Part shown: piece by piece, positions 11,101-23,745 of the stretch
Layout: each line of letters starts with the position of its first letter
Position numbering within the stretch: the first letter of the stretch is position 1
Assembly: GCA_007258455.2 (NCBI GenBank)
Contig: VDFB02193867.1
Coordinates: 532,323,071-532,387,070 of the forward strand
Source of the DNA: Sequoia sempervirens
Lineage: Eukaryota; Streptophyta; Pinopsida; Cupressales; Cupressaceae
Direction of reading: 5' to 3'
DNA: 64,000 bases
Translations under genes and position numbers: made by a program
Notes under the pieces: generated by a model
The model's input: only the letters and a program-made list of their open reading frames with translations
What the model was told of the DNA's origin: nothing
Databases searched by the model: none

Positions 11101-11938
11101 TGATGAGGGAGCAAACCCGAGACACAGAAAATGATGCAAACAACTAGAGAAATTTTATTATTATTTAGAATGAAACTTATTACATGTAGAGGATCACAAA
11201 TCCTCAAGCTTTGCAATACATGCAAGCTACAAATTTTTTAGAAAACTGCAGAATCCCCCTTTCGCAGCATGCAAACTCTCTTCCCCCTAAAAGCTACAAA
11301 AAATAGAAAATCCCCCCCATAAATAGCTCCTTTTTTGTTTTGGAGCCAAACAACATTTGAATTATCATATTTTGGCAGTTTGGCGCCATAAATTACAATT
11401 TTTAATTGAAAAATTTAAAACATCACTTGAAAATTAGCACATTTTGAAAGTGTACCAACTTCCTGGAGCCATAACTTTTGATCCGAGACTCCATTTTTTG
11501 AACTGTTTGAACCGTTGGAAAGGTCTCGAATACAAGAACGTGCTCAAAATACACTATGCTGATTTTAGGGCCATTTAGTGCCTCAAACCTGATCTAAAAT
11601 TTTTTTAGGTGCTTTTCTGGGAGACTGAAACTACAATATCTTTCAAACCGGGAATGCTCTCAGCCTAATTCTTTCACCAATCTTCTTATTTTTCCATTCT
11701 GAATCTGCCCATATAATTTTTGTCCCCAAACACCTTAAAATTCCAATACTTGCTAAAAATAGCAGTTGACCAGAAAAAGTAGAAAAACAAAACTGAAAGT
11801 AGGAATTTACATTATGACGAAAAGGGTATCCAAAAATGCAAAGACATTTACAAAAGGCAAACAAAAGGAAACATAAATGGAATGCATATTTTTGGGTGAT
11901 GCAAGATTTCCCTTACACCACTAGATTCTCTTGCATCA
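11101..11938 (-). repeat. Right LTR (5' LTR) of the chromovirus
   Basis: It starts TGATGAGGGAGC and ends TTGCATCA, with intact TG...CA ends, and aligns along its length with 5575-6430. It is the promoter-bearing copy of a minus-strand element. A minus frame at 11643-11864 lies inside it and is not a gene. Confidence 0.93.
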
Positions 11939-11943
11939 TTCCA
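11939..11943. repeat. Target-site duplication TTCCA (right)
   Basis: Partner of 5570-5574. Removing the element and one duplication joins AATGTGATTCCA to ACTCAAGGG. Confidence 0.9.
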
Positions 11944-12800
11944 ACTCAAGGGTGTCCTACAAGGTCTACATTACAATTCTTGGAAGGGTGCCATGCATAA
12001 GGAACTATGATGATTATTATTGTAGGAAAAGGGTATGTGCAAGATCATGATGGGCCAAAAGTGGCAATATGATGGGTATGTGGTTGGTGACTTTTTTTTA
12101 CCCAAAATTGATGAAAAAAAAAGGGTTTTTAAAGGAGATTCTTAGCTTTCCACCAATATAAATTATGCTTTACTTTGAATTTAATAAGTAATTATTATTC
12201 ATTTTCTATTTGAATTGTGACAAAAGTCTTGATTGATAGGATGATTGAAAAATATCTATAGCTTTCAAATGGTATCAAATTTTCTGAATCCAAAACATGT
12301 ATCACATCCTATTCTTGACATACTATAGGATTAAAAAAATAAAAAATGAATTTCATGAAGTTTTGACCAAGTTAAGGTGGTCAGACATACAAGTTTTTTA
12401 TATTTTTTAAAATTTGTAATAAAAAATTCATAATTAATTATTTACTTGGAAAAAAATTACAAAAAAATATGCATCACATTAGGACATGAGTCCTCTACTT
12501 ATATCTAAAATATTATAAAAAAATATTATCATTTTATTGTGGTTAGGGTGGTCGATAGACACCTACTTCTTATTTTTCCCTAAAATTTAAGTACTCGCAT
12601 TGAAATTTCAAATTTTCACCAAATAGATTTTTAAAAAAAAAACCTAGTAGTTTAGAAACTACATTCAATTTTCTACATATTCTATTCTTACATATTTTTG
12701 AAATAATATAGATAACTTATTCAAATTTTTAAGTCGAGTTGCCTAACTCTGATTTTTCTAAATTTTTTGCCACTTAAGGGCCTGTTTTTTCCATGATGAT
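11944..12800. other. AT-rich intergenic DNA, nothing recognised
   Basis: This stretch is rich in A and T runs, with no open frame of note. It may include the 3' non-coding part of the gypsy relic that starts at about 12800, but I see no LTR end or polypurine tract to show it. Confidence 0.5.
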
Positions 12801-13753
12801 CCTGCACATACCCAAAACTCAACCATTTAGAGGTAATCCTCATACCTAGATCAATGATCCCATACATTCGTAGGATATACTCCAATACTTGATTCACCAT
12901 CTTATTCTAATCATTAACCTTCAGGGTATATGTTGTACTAAAGTTAAGTAATGTGTGCAATACCTTCTACAATATTATCCAAAATGTTGAGGTAAATATT
13001 AGGTCTTTATTTGATATAATATTGTGAGGGATCTTGTGTAATCTAACAATATTCTCCAAGAAAATCCTCGCTACTATTAGTGTTGTGTATGTGGTATGGA
13101 CTAGAGAGAAGTGAGATACTTTGTTTATCTTGTCTATCTCCAATATTATTGCATCATGGAATTGCGTAGAAGAAGGTAGACCAACAATGAATTCCATGGA
13201 AATGTATCTTATTTCCATTCAATAATATTGTGAAGGTTAAAATGTCTTTTTGGGTGTTGATGCACAACCTTTACTCTCTAACACTTAAGGCATTGAGCAA
13301 CAAAATTTGTAATATCCCATGATCAGATCTTGGCTTAATGGTATAACTCATGAAGGTGTGATTGCATCTTCTTCACCCTTGGATGTGTTTCATATGGATT
13401 CATATGAGCCTTTGATAACATCACTTCCTAAAAATCGCTAATCTGTGGCACATATTGTCTTTTATGATGTAAAAAACCATTTATATCTAAGGGTATCTTA
13501 AATATTTTCCCTTAAGGTCCCTTTAGTTTGTATCTCTTGATGCACCTCATAGTACTAATAATCTTTTGGCAACTATTGCAAGATGAAAATCCTCAAATTT
13601 GTACCCATACTTATTGATATATCCTCATGTCATTGTCTACTCAATGTATTTTCCACTACATTATAATTTCCTTTGATTTAATGTACATCAAAGTTGTACT
13701 CACATATTAATTCCACCCAACACCTTTTCTAAGAATTCAAGTTTGAATACATT
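12800..13753 (-). pseudogene. Ty3/gypsy relic: RNase H end and integrase
   Basis: The minus strand shows a decayed pol of a different gypsy lineage from the chromovirus. Going down from 13753: an RNase H tail with CEYNFDVH and GNYNVVENTLSR, then a zinc-finger region with MNPYETHPRVKKM and DITNFVAQCLKC. The integrase core follows with SMEFIVGLPSS, EIDKINKVSHF, NIVRLHKIP and IISNKDLIFTSTFW, and the Glu-box region with NKMVNQVLEYILRMY near 12870. Several stops and frame changes are present and the first Asp is now Glu (SMEF). The longest open piece is 13218-12967. It continues, after a 4-kb insertion, with 17767-19110. Confidence 0.82.
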
Positions 13754-13758
13754 AAGAT
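13754..13758. repeat. Target-site duplication AAGAT (left)
   Basis: AAGAT directly precedes TGTTACACCCC and recurs directly after TTACA at 17762-17766. The two copies interrupt one RNase H reading of the host gypsy relic, which supports a true insertion. Confidence 0.85.
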
Positions 13759-14284
13759 TGTTACACCCCAATTGTGTAATTACTATTTACTATTACTATA
13801 TAGGGTAAAATGTGAATGTAGTGGATGAATAAATTGTGTGTGCTCTTGTTATCACTTCCTTATGAATGAATATCATCTCATTTAATATTATATGAAGGAA
13901 TGCATTTATGTGATTGGATGAATATTGCATTAATATTCTAACTTTGGAGATGTATTATGTATACTGCATATTTTGTGAATAGTTGACTACCATGTGCAAG
14001 TGTTAGTGATTGCAAGTATATGTTCACTCCTCCAGGCGGAGGGGAAGTATCACTCAGGAGAAGGTCTTGGTCTAGTAACCAGTATCGTAACCTATTTGAG
14101 CTTACACACACCACAATAGAATAATTGAGTCAGGTTATCATGTGGGAAGTAGGCAAGTCATCCTTACTGTAAGGTATCTGCATTAGTAAGGGTCTTGATT
14201 ACTATTGAATGCATGCTTGGATGATGTTTATCTATTTGAGCTTGTGAGTCCTACCTTATTGTACTGTGTTTGTTTGTATGGTTG

Positions 14285-15260
14285 AATGAGTGTTTTTTAT
14301 ATGCATACACACATATATATGCATATGCTAACATACGCGTATAATGGATATAATGGGATGTCCATACGAGTACGACGAAAAATGTATAGATATGCATATA
14401 AGTATATAAATAATTTATTTGATGCAATAGCCCTGTAGGTCATGATCATTCGGACATTGAATGGATCATTTGATTGTCGTGATGATGGATAATATAAATA
14501 TATGTTTGTATACATATATAAATACACATGTAAGCATAAATTCTTAATAGAGGGGTGTGTATACATATATATAGATATATAATATATATATTATTATCAT
14601 ACAACTATTGACTTATTCATATTCATCTATACATCGGATGTATTCTTACTTGATTGACATTTGATAATATATGCTTAGATATATATGTTTGTGTATGTGT
14701 GAACATATTTAATATATATGTACGTATATGTATATAAGTGTATGTATGAATACATGTATATGTGTTGGATGGTATGATTGAATGTATATAATATATATAT
14801 ATATATGTATACATGAGCATAGGGAAGTATGTATATATTTATATATATTTAAATATATAGTCGATGTTATATATAGTAATATTATCTTGTGTATATATGT
14901 GAAGGTAAAGTGTTATATATGTTGATATTATTGAAGTTATTTTTGGTGTGTATATATGTGGGAATGCATATATATATATATACATTTATATTTACACGTA
15001 AGCGTCAATGCTTATATAGAGGTGTGTATATGTATATATCTATCTATATAATATGTATTATATATATATCCAAATGATCATTATGTGAATTTTGCTCATT
15101 ATATATCAAATGTATATATACTTGATATACATATAGGTCTTCTTATAGTGTGACGCCACCACATATTTATACATTAGAGAAACATGTATAAATATACATA
15201 AGGATTTGTATATACGTTATGATATATATAGTGGTGAATATAAACCAAGGGGTGTATTTT
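14285..15260. repeat. Degenerate TATA/TACATA-rich block
   Basis: Almost one kilobase consists of interspersed ATATAT, TACATA and GTATAT units with scattered unique bases. It sits wholly inside the 4-kb insertion. Short frames in it encode Tyr/Ile/His-rich low-complexity peptides and are not genes. Confidence 0.75.
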
Positions 15261-16094
15261 GTGAGTACATTTATTTAAAATGAAAATGATACTATTTATA
15301 TATATGTGTGAAGTGCTTTAAATAATTTTATAGGTGTTTTGGCTATACTTAAGCGCATGAACACAACCATGGCGCAAAGAATATCTTTTGGCCATTGAAT
15401 GCATATGATTGTTTGAAAGCAACAAGTGATGATTATCAGTTGATTTATAATGCTATTTATTTGGATTTTTAAGTCAATTATCATGAACAAATTAGTGTCC
15501 AAAATTTGAGATGGTTATGAATGCATTTCTTGAGCTGCATTTTATGCTCTTACTATCAATGAAAAGAGAGTTTATAATTTGCAAACTTTGCAACCATTAA
15601 AGTTGATATTGAGAATAAGTCGATGCCTTAGTGAACTATAAACTTGGTCAATTGAATTACCAAGATTTGTTGCATCAATCAAACAACTATAGATATATGG
15701 AAACATATTGATGACTTTGTCTAAACCAATTAATGAGTGAATCGATACTCATCATGACTTAGTCGATACTCTAGTTTGATGGCACACATTTGTTATTGAC
15801 TATTTTTGCAAAGGGAGAAACCATGCCACCTTTGTGAAAAAATTGTAATGCTTGGCACCACCTTCAAATTCTTTAAACTATAGAAGTCTGCTTTAAGTTT
15901 CCAGTTGAATTCTAGCATACGGGGATTTGAAATAGTCTTTGTTTGTTGTCATTTAATCCAGTCGATCTATTGATGTTTGAGTTGATTATATGCTTTCTTA
16001 TTCGCTGCCTTTTAGTAGAGTTTTATGTGTTGTTGTGCATGTAATTTCATGTCATTATACATGCCTAATATATAGGTTTTATGCCATCTAGGTT

Positions 16095-16115
16095 GTTGAA
16101 TAAATAGAGGAGAAA
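16095..16115 (+). promoter_or_regulatory. Possible core promoter of the 4-kb LTR
   Basis: GTTGAATAAATAGAGGAGAA resembles the TATA region of plant LTRs, followed by a T/C-rich leader (TTCTTCTATG, TTTCTTGTGC). If real, the LTR reads on the plus strand. Nothing else supports it. Confidence 0.3.
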
Positions 16116-17761
16116 GTTCATTAGCTGGAACACATTCTTCTATGTATATTTCTTGTGCAAAGTCTCTGCATTTTGTATACATTTCTATCTACAATATTCT
16201 ATCAAAATAGTGAGTGAGAGTCTTGAGTTTTAGAGTGAGGTTATTATTATTTTATGAGAAGTAATTGAAAACTTGAGAGATAGTGTATATTGAGTCTTTG
16301 ATGAAGGATCAATACCAAGCTAGTTGCTGATTTGGAAGTGTTGTGACTGCTGCTAGTTAGTTGGAAAGCTTATCAGAGGAAAGAGGATATTATTCCCTTG
16401 TTTGAATTAGTATTAAATGATTTAAATCATGACTATTTAAACTAGTTTATTATGGTTACTTGTAATTAAGGAAAAGTAATGTTTTCTTTGAAAGAAAAGT
16501 AGAAGATGTTTACTCCTTTTTGTGAATTTCTTGTTAATACTCCATAATAGGAGGATTATGTTTATCATAAGTATTACCTACTAGATATGAATAAACATGG
16601 GATGCATAAGGATTATACATAGCTTTAACCCCTCTTATTCAAATAGGTGATACTCTTGAATGGAGTCCTCTATTGTTAGGACAATTCTTCGATTGAGGCC
16701 ATGCAATGTGCTTGTATTTACTCCATGATAGGAGGGATGTTTGTCATAGGTATTATTATACAAGATATGATTAGACATGGGTAAGAGAGAATGTTTGTCA
16801 TGGGTATTGTTATTATACTAGATATGATCAAACATAGACAAGATTAAGGAACACTCATAGCTAGATATTTAATTATGGTAGATGGCTAGTAGGTTACTCC
16901 TAGGAATGTTGTCCAGTGAAGGGAGGGAACTAGTACTTTGCTTTATGAGTTTTGTTTCCTTAGGTTGTTAAAGAGATAGGTTATCTTGGGGAGTAGCTTG
17001 CTCGTGGAGAGAGATTGCCTAAGTATAGATATAATGGCCTTAAGTCAAAATGAGCTTTCTATAGTGCAAGTGAATGGTAGACCATCACTCAAAGTACTGA
17101 GTGAGAATACTTTGTCCAAAGTAGTGTGAATGTCCGAAGACTCCACTGAAGAAGTGTGAATGTCAAGACCCCACTGTTAGTTCATCGTGTCCATTTAAAT
17201 GTGTGAGGGATACCTAGTGTAGGATATAAATCCTAGTCATGTAGGGAACAACACTAAGCTCAGAGTGGTATGTCGTACATGGTTTCCCAATCAATACCTT
17301 CATAGAAAGGAAGGGCCATCTATCATTGATAGATGTGCGGGGGACCACATATGAGTTTGTGGTTGGCAGAAAAGTGCTTGAGTGATGCTTCTCCTCAGCA
17401 GGTGACATAAGACCAAGGTTTTAAAAGGTGGATTCTTGGACCATCTATATCTTATGCTCCAAAGCTCAGTGGAGTTGTGTACATTCTTGGAATATTGTAA
17501 TTGGTGAAATTATCATATTAGAATGGAATCTCTATTGAATATTGTTTGAAAACTTTGTTCAATATGATATCTATGTTTTGGGAAGATTTGTAAAATTACT
17601 TTGGAATGCAATGAAAAATTGGAATTTGTGTTATTTCAATTATGCATGTAATTTACATTATTGGAATAAATTTTTTTATTGCTATTTCATGGAATCATGT
17701 TTTATTCACTTGAGGTGAAAACATTGGAAATTTTATTGTGAAGAACACCAAGGTTGTTACA

Positions 17762-17766
17762 AAGAT
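17762..17766. repeat. Target-site duplication AAGAT (right)
   Basis: Partner of 13754-13758. The interrupted RNase H sequence resumes immediately after it on the minus strand. Confidence 0.85.
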
Positions 17767-19110
17767 ATACTGCAAACTATAATGATTTCAATGAAGCTTG
17801 AAATGGTGTCCAAGGAGAAGGTGTCTTCATCTAGTGAGCGCATGAAATAATGCTACACAATCTAAGTCATACATGGGGTATTTTAAGTCATGGGTTTTAT
17901 TTTTTTTATGAATCATACATGATCACTCAACCATCCTACATAATTACTTCACCTAGACCATTCAATGATGAATCTTTACAAACCATACATTCCAAGGTTG
18001 GATCATGTACTACTAGTTAGTATTGGAGCACTAATAAGATGTTATTTGAAGATTTGAAATTACCTCTCACAATACTTGGTTCAATAAAACCTCTTCCATT
18101 TCCATTGAAGGGAAGTAATTTTATGCTTTATCCTAAAGAAATCATCCATAAATCTATGATAATAACTAACTAAACCCATAAAAATCTCAACCTTTTTAAT
18201 TCTATTGGGTGTCAACCAATCTATAATGGCTCTAACCTTCGATGGATCTACTCAGATACAATGACTTGAAATAATGTACCCCACGTATTCAACCTTTATT
18301 TGAAAGAATAAACACTTAGTCAAATTTGTGTAGAGTTGATGTTGTTTAAACATTATAAAACATGTCTTAAATGCTCCTCATGCTCCACTTCTATTAGTGA
18401 GAAAATAAAAATTTCATTCATGAATACAAACATGATCTAATTCAAGAAGGTATAAAAAACCTCATTCATTAGTCATATGAACAATCCAAGGGTATTTATC
18501 AACCCAAGTGGTACTAATGTAAATCTATTATATATGTATCAAGTCTTGAAATCCATCTTATGAAAAGTGCACCCCAAGGAGAGATATTAGATTGAATGTG
18601 TCTCTTCTCTAACACTTCTTCCAACTAAATCTTGTTCTCATTGAGATGTCGTGTCCTCATATTTTATGGTTTGGTAGTAACTAAAAATGGAAAACATATA
18701 CAAAATCTTATAGAATTGGATGATCATGTTTTTCAAGCCCTCTTATTTATCACTAATAGTGATTGAAAAAATATGACACCCTCTTTACATGCATCACTTC
18801 AACTACATACAAGAGATCATGAAAATAAATATGGGCCAATCCACTCCTAATATCAATACTAACACTTCATGATCATCAATGAACTTGATCACCTTATGGA
18901 AATCATCAATATTATTTTGATGTATATCAAGAAAATCTATTCCCAACATTATGCCATAATATCTTGAAGAAGTAATAAAAGCTCCACTTTACTGGTAATA
19001 GCTCCAAGAACCAACTAATAATCATTTAACACTAATTCCAAGGCCACCTTGGCCCCCAAAGGTAACTCAACCTCTCACCTATCATCTTTACTAGATTCTA
19101 CTAGCCTTCA
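17767..19110 (-). pseudogene. Ty3/gypsy relic: protease, reverse transcriptase, RNase H
   Basis: This is the upstream half of the relic at 12800-13753, read on the minus strand with many stops and frame changes. Near 18930 a protease tail reads GIDFLDIHQNN. The RT start follows near 18600 (HIQSNISPWGALF), then LMNEVFYTFLN and MFVFMNEIFIFSL at the former catalytic box near 18440, and EVEHEEHLRHVL at about 18390. VSE*IHRRLEPL-type connection sequence lies near 18250. The stretch between the RT start and the palm is deleted. RNase H pieces (about 18010-17767) run straight into the AAGAT duplication and resume at 13753. Identification rests on motif order, not on any long open frame. Confidence 0.72.
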
Positions 19111-19992
19111 ATGCTCAACTCAAGTTTGGGAAATAAATGAATTGATTCCCTAGAATTAAAAAAAAAACTAATTGCATTAGTAGGACCCATAAAATCTAAG
19201 GATCTTAAAAATATTAACAAACCCTGAATAATAAATGGGAGGAAAAAATATAGATTAAGATGAATTAATCAATAACTCTCATCAATATAATTTTATAATC
19301 TCAAACACTAGTTCAATTATCTTATATAAATTATAAAAATACTAATATAAATAATCTATTTACAAGATAGTTAACTAGTTAAATTCAACTCCAAAATATT
19401 AGTTAACTATTTGAATAATATCTTCTTAAGATTAAAATAATGTTGTAAATATTGGATAAAATGCATGCAATTTTAGATCAACATAATATTGTGACAAGTG
19501 TATTAATCATATGACTTCACACAAAAAGATCTGTGTCTTAAGTAAACTTAGCTAATAAATTATGAATATGACCCAAGGGAATACTTACTAAATAACTATT
19601 TTAAACTTGACAAACCCTTAATAGTGACTTAGGAAGTACCACACAAATTTAAATAATAAAAGAAGTAAAGATACAAAAGATATCTTAGAAGATCAAAAGG
19701 ATGAGAAAACCATGTAGGAAAAAATTCTCTCCAAAAGAGAGAACAAAGATGCCCTTACAGATTAGGCACAAATATATGAACATCAGGAACTACATGAGGC
19801 ACAAAGAAACTACTTGATCAACTATTAAAGAAAAACTACTAGAGCCATTGAACTTCTCCTAAAATCATGATAAAGATCAAGATTATAGAACATATTTGTT
19901 TGTGTTTAATCACACAACTCCAATAATATTAGTTGGCTTCATGGAAAAAACATAGGAGTAAAAAATATATGGAACACACAATTTATGGGTGG
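19111..19992. other. AT-rich DNA between relic and solo LTR
   Basis: No domain is recognisable. By position it could contain the decayed gag of the gypsy relic, but I see no capsid or zinc-knuckle motif. Confidence 0.45.
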
Positions 19993-19997
19993 CCTAA
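19993..19997. repeat. Target-site duplication CCTAA (left)
   Basis: CCTAA precedes TGTAATGCCCC and recurs after GTGTTACA at 22067-22071. Confidence 0.85.
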
Positions 19998-22066
19998 TGT
20001 AATGCCCCGCCACGCAACCCTAGAGGAAGTTGCAATTCACTACTTAAATGTGCCAAATTTTTTTTTGTTTAAGTACAAATAACATGTAAGACGAATACAC
20101 ATTGCCAACAACCTCTAAGGCTACGAGACAAAGATTACATTAAAAACCAAACAAAAATTAACATCAAAAGAAACCAAAACATTAATCACATACAGAATTA
20201 AGATTACATACATCCCAAACAAGATAAATTACAGCCAGGATAATAAATACCTCAAGATTCCAATTAACAACATTTAAACAATAAGATTACAACACTCATT
20301 CCCGGAATGAGGTAAGTCCAATAATCATGATTACAATTTACAAATTCCACCTCGATAACAAATGAGGGGTAATAAAATAAAGATCAACTGAAAAGAACGA
20401 AGCCAGAAAAGCAACAGCATCCAACAAGCTCTCCAACAGGAAATCACGACCACACGATCAAGAAGGAGAGCCAACGAAAAAGAATGCACGCCACCCGACC
20501 ACATGGAACCCAAAGGCCCCACTCCCTCCGTGCTAGGAGATAGTAACAAGGATTTCAGGTCAAGACCAACTACCTCTAGACAAAAGGCTAAACATAACTG
20601 AACCGACTCAAATACCAACATCACTTAACATAGTACGAAAACTCACAAGACAATACCTTGCTTCCAAGTTACATAGAACAAGTACACCATTGTACAACAC
20701 ACAATAACTGACTAACTGTTGATGTAGGGAGAGTGTCATACATAAATTGCCATGAGTTACCCTAGCTCAACCTTCCTAGGCTACCGGACCCCCATCATGG
20801 GTTACCCTGGCTTGCCTCTATCGGCGTCGGACCCTCATGCAAAACTATGCGTCTCATCTCATCTCAAGTCTTAACAATGCATGTTCCACGAGAGAGGCAT
20901 TCTTTAACTTTATTAGTGTGAAGTTCCCCATTAACTCTTTTAGATTATCACTTGATTAAACTCTAAGTGAGTTACCCTGACACCTCTTTGGGCATCGGAC
21001 CCCCACAAAGGGCCACTCTCCTACTGACAACACATAACTCAACCACATGCCAAGGGTAGACAATGCAGTAACACTTATCACAAATAATCAATACACCTCA
21101 ACAGGTAACACATCACTACGGATGTCCAAAACTGAAATCAAAGCATGCACTACCCAAGACTAACACAAGGTTGACTAACATAATGACAACCCACATAAAG
21201 AACTGATAACAAGACTTAGCCTTAAACCATAAGGTCACACAACCCATTCATATTAACCAGGTTTCTATTGAAGCATATCTCATGCACTACCCAAGAGAGA
21301 CAATAATAAAACACAAGAGACATAACATCATCTCAAGAACACACAACTGGAAGACTTACATTATCAACAAGCCCAATACGAATTAGCAACACAATCAAAG
21401 AGTCCCTAGCCTCAAGGAACAAAACCCAGCACAATCAAAGCATACTCACAAATATACAATCATACGATATTGCCCATACACCGAGAATGAATGAAAACAC
21501 CACTAGAAAACATTCTAAGCAGCTAAATAAGCTAATATTAGGATTTCTTAAATCCAAGTCATGTGAGGACACATTGCATGTAATCAATTTAAATGATTAT
21601 CATTCTTTGCAAATTCTCAAAAGTAAATCAAATCACAATTTTACACTAAAATAACAAATTAGAAATTTGAACAAGCGAATAGATCTGAAATGATCTCATT
21701 CAGAGAATTCATATCATTTTCTATCATTCCCTATTATAATATGAAATATTATTCTCAAAATCCACCTTTAGACAAAGTCTAATTTTCGCAAATATCCAGG
21801 TTCCACCATTGATGAGGTATGAAAAAGCTTAAAATTTAAAATTCAAAAATATAATAATGTAAGAATACCCTTTTGATTCAAAAGTGCCCAACAACACACT
21901 TTTAACATAAAAACACCAATTAATTTTAAACCAATTTTCACAAATATCCACATTGTATAAAATTGCAATAAAAAACAACCTAGTTCCAAAGTCAAAGCAT
22001 AATCAGACACAATCATAACAGGGAAGAATAATGCCGATCAAAGAGCCAAAACGGAGGGGTGTTACA
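19998..22066. mobile_element. 2.07-kb solo LTR
   Basis: The element starts TGTAATGCCCCGCC and ends GGAGGGGTGTTACA. The ends form the imperfect inverted repeat TGTAAygCCCC/GGGGTGTTACA that is common for plant gypsy LTRs. A perfect CCTAA duplication flanks it. I find no second LTR, primer site or coding domain, which is the signature of recombination between two LTRs of one element. Strand is uncertain; read on the minus strand it starts TGTAACACCCC, the more familiar form. A minus frame at 20331-20624 has no recognisable domain. Confidence 0.82.
20754..21020. repeat. Repeated GTTACCCT...CGGACCCCCA module in the solo LTR
   Basis: The pair GTTACCCT followed about 15-35 bases later by CGGACCC(C)CA or CGGACCCTC occurs three times, near 20756, 20800 and 20970. 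Each copy is GC-rich against an AT-rich background. These may be short regulatory or structural repeats of the LTR; the function is unknown. Confidence 0.55.
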
Positions 22067-22071
22067 CCTAA
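22067..22071. repeat. Target-site duplication CCTAA (right)
   Basis: Partner of 19993-19997. Confidence 0.85.
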
Positions 22072-23504
22072 AGGACACTAATTGAACAAACCATATATCA
22101 TGGTAGTCTATGTTATAATTTAGGAGTAAATAATAGTGTCATTAGTCTCAAGAATGTTGAGAAGCTAAAACACATAGAAGGTAGCCTCCAGGGAATCATT
22201 AAGCATATGTAGTATGATACCACTCAATCCTAACAAGGAATCTGTTCGATAAAATTCCTAAACATTATGTCATAAGTTCATAATACAAGCAGAGGAAGCA
22301 ACATCATAAGGATAAATTCATTAAAATCTAAACATGGATTTTTTAATATAAAAGACACTTACATACTAACTAACCTTTCATGACACTTCTAAAAGGGTCA
22401 TGCTACTAAAGTATATAATAAAATTATGGTAGCACAAAACTAACCTCTCATTACACTTTATAATTAGTGAGTATAATAATTCCTCAATAAGATGTGCAAG
22501 AGCCCAAATATACATTGATAACGGGTGAATTTTTTTCCTTCTATATTTACAAGTCTAGAATCATAAATAATTGATTATTATTGTGTTAAAAAATGACCTG
22601 TGTTGAAAAATAAAATTTATAAATTTGTGTAAAATTTTGGGGCTGATGCAAGAAGTTGGGTCCACAAAAAGCTCAAAAAGTGGAAGTGTTTTTGCTGTTT
22701 TTCATAATTTGTCACACTTGGACTAAAAATTTGAGGCACTTACACGATGAATCTTAAAAAAAGTTACTAATATGAAATTTAGCATTTTGAATCTATTTTC
22801 CAAATATGTAATTTATTCAAATACACAGATGATAGAAATTGAATTTTGATAGAGATGTATAAAAACCACTTTTTGAAAGTCATTTTTTTTTACCATACCA
22901 TGCACGTGTACGAACACCACTTTTTGACCCAAAAAAAAGTATTTTGCTAATTCCTTTTGGGGAAAGATAGCTAACAACATGAAGATTGATGATAATTTTC
23001 TTTGTAACTTTTTTCTAAATATTTTTTTTATTGAAATTTTATTGGCCTTAATTACTGTTTTGAAAAATCAATGTGTATGGACAACATAATTGGACCTAAA
23101 CTAAACATTTTTTGAATCTCTTTTTTTATTGTGTAGGGAATTGTCTAAAGATTGATGCCATATAATTTTTTAACAAGAAAATTAACCAAAAAAAAGTCAT
23201 TAAAAAAAAAGAAAGTCTGATATTTCAAGTTTATGGACTAGTTTTCTTAGAAATTAATTAAAAAATAACAAATATAATCTAATCTTTTAAAAATTATATA
23301 TTTGGAAACTAGACATCCTATTCTCTAATGGGTTTTAATTTCATAGATTGATTCAGAAAAAAGGTCCATCAGTTATATTGCCAAAGTTGGACATTTCTCT
23401 TGAACTTGACTTAGTTTTTTAATTGCAGGTCAAAGAATAAGGGTTGGGTTGCCAAGCCTTTCTCGAGCCTAAAATTAAGGTAGCATGCGGGTTGGGGATT
23501 CAAA
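22072..23504. other. AT-rich intergenic DNA, nothing recognised
   Basis: There are long A and T runs and no supported frame. I see no LTR ends, primer sites or coding motifs. Confidence 0.5.
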
Positions 23505-23745
23505 ATTTTAAAAATGCGTACGCGTTACAAAACATATACACGTTCTTTACTTGCTTGATTATTTAAAAAAAAAAATACTTTTTAGAAATGCATACGTGTT
23601 TTAAAATGCATACTCATTTTGCGTTACAAAATGTTTACGCATTTTAAAATGCATACGCATTTCTAAAAAGTATTTAATTTTTTAAATAAATGACTCATAT
23701 GTTTTATAAAACGTGTACATGTTATAATGCGTACACATATTTAGT
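23505..23745. repeat. Foldback built on ATGCATACGCATTT units
   Basis: The two halves pair around a centre near 23620-23630. The arm around 23575-23615 (TACTTTTTAGAAATGCATAC, then TTTTAAAATGCATAC) is matched by the reverse complement of about 23634-23675. Pairing continues outward, with interruptions, through TTATTTAAAAAA and the ACGTGTAC/GTATACACG region to about 23510 and 23745. The unit itself is partly self-complementary. It could be a MITE-like hairpin or a degenerate palindromic array. I saw no TA or longer target duplication. Confidence 0.65.

Larger units (their letters stand above)
5575..11938 (-). mobile_element. Complete but inactive Ty3/gypsy chromovirus
   Basis: This 6.36-kb element has two LTRs (5575-6430 and 11101-11938), an initiator-Met primer-binding site beside the right LTR, and a perfect TTCCA target duplication. 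Gag, protease, reverse transcriptase, RNase H, integrase, GPY-like module and chromodomain follow in that order on the minus strand. That domain order plus the chromodomain places it among plant chromoviruses. Gag-pol reads mostly in one frame but is broken by more than ten nonsense codons and at least two frameshifts, so it cannot encode a working polyprotein. The first 62 bases of the two LTRs show about 4 differences, so the insertion is not recent. Confidence 0.95.
13759..17761 (+). mobile_element. 4.0-kb LTR-type insertion, probably a solo LTR
   Basis: The segment starts TGTTACACCCC and ends AAGGTTGTTACA, has TG...CA ends and is flanked by a perfect AAGAT duplication. I find no direct repeat between its two ends and no gag, pol or primer site, so a very long solo LTR fits best. 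A coding-free derivative with undetected LTRs is the alternative. It holds an AT-rich block at 14285-15260 and a possible plus-strand core promoter (AATAAATAGAGG near 16099-16110). Frames at 14297-14566, 14623-14820, 14889-15077, 15296-15502 and 17214-17408 are low-complexity or unassigned. Confidence 0.75.

Noticed and set aside
14297..15077. Tyr/Ile/His-rich frames around 14.3-15.1 kb
   Set aside because: They arise from the ATATAT/TACATA-rich block and are low-complexity translations.
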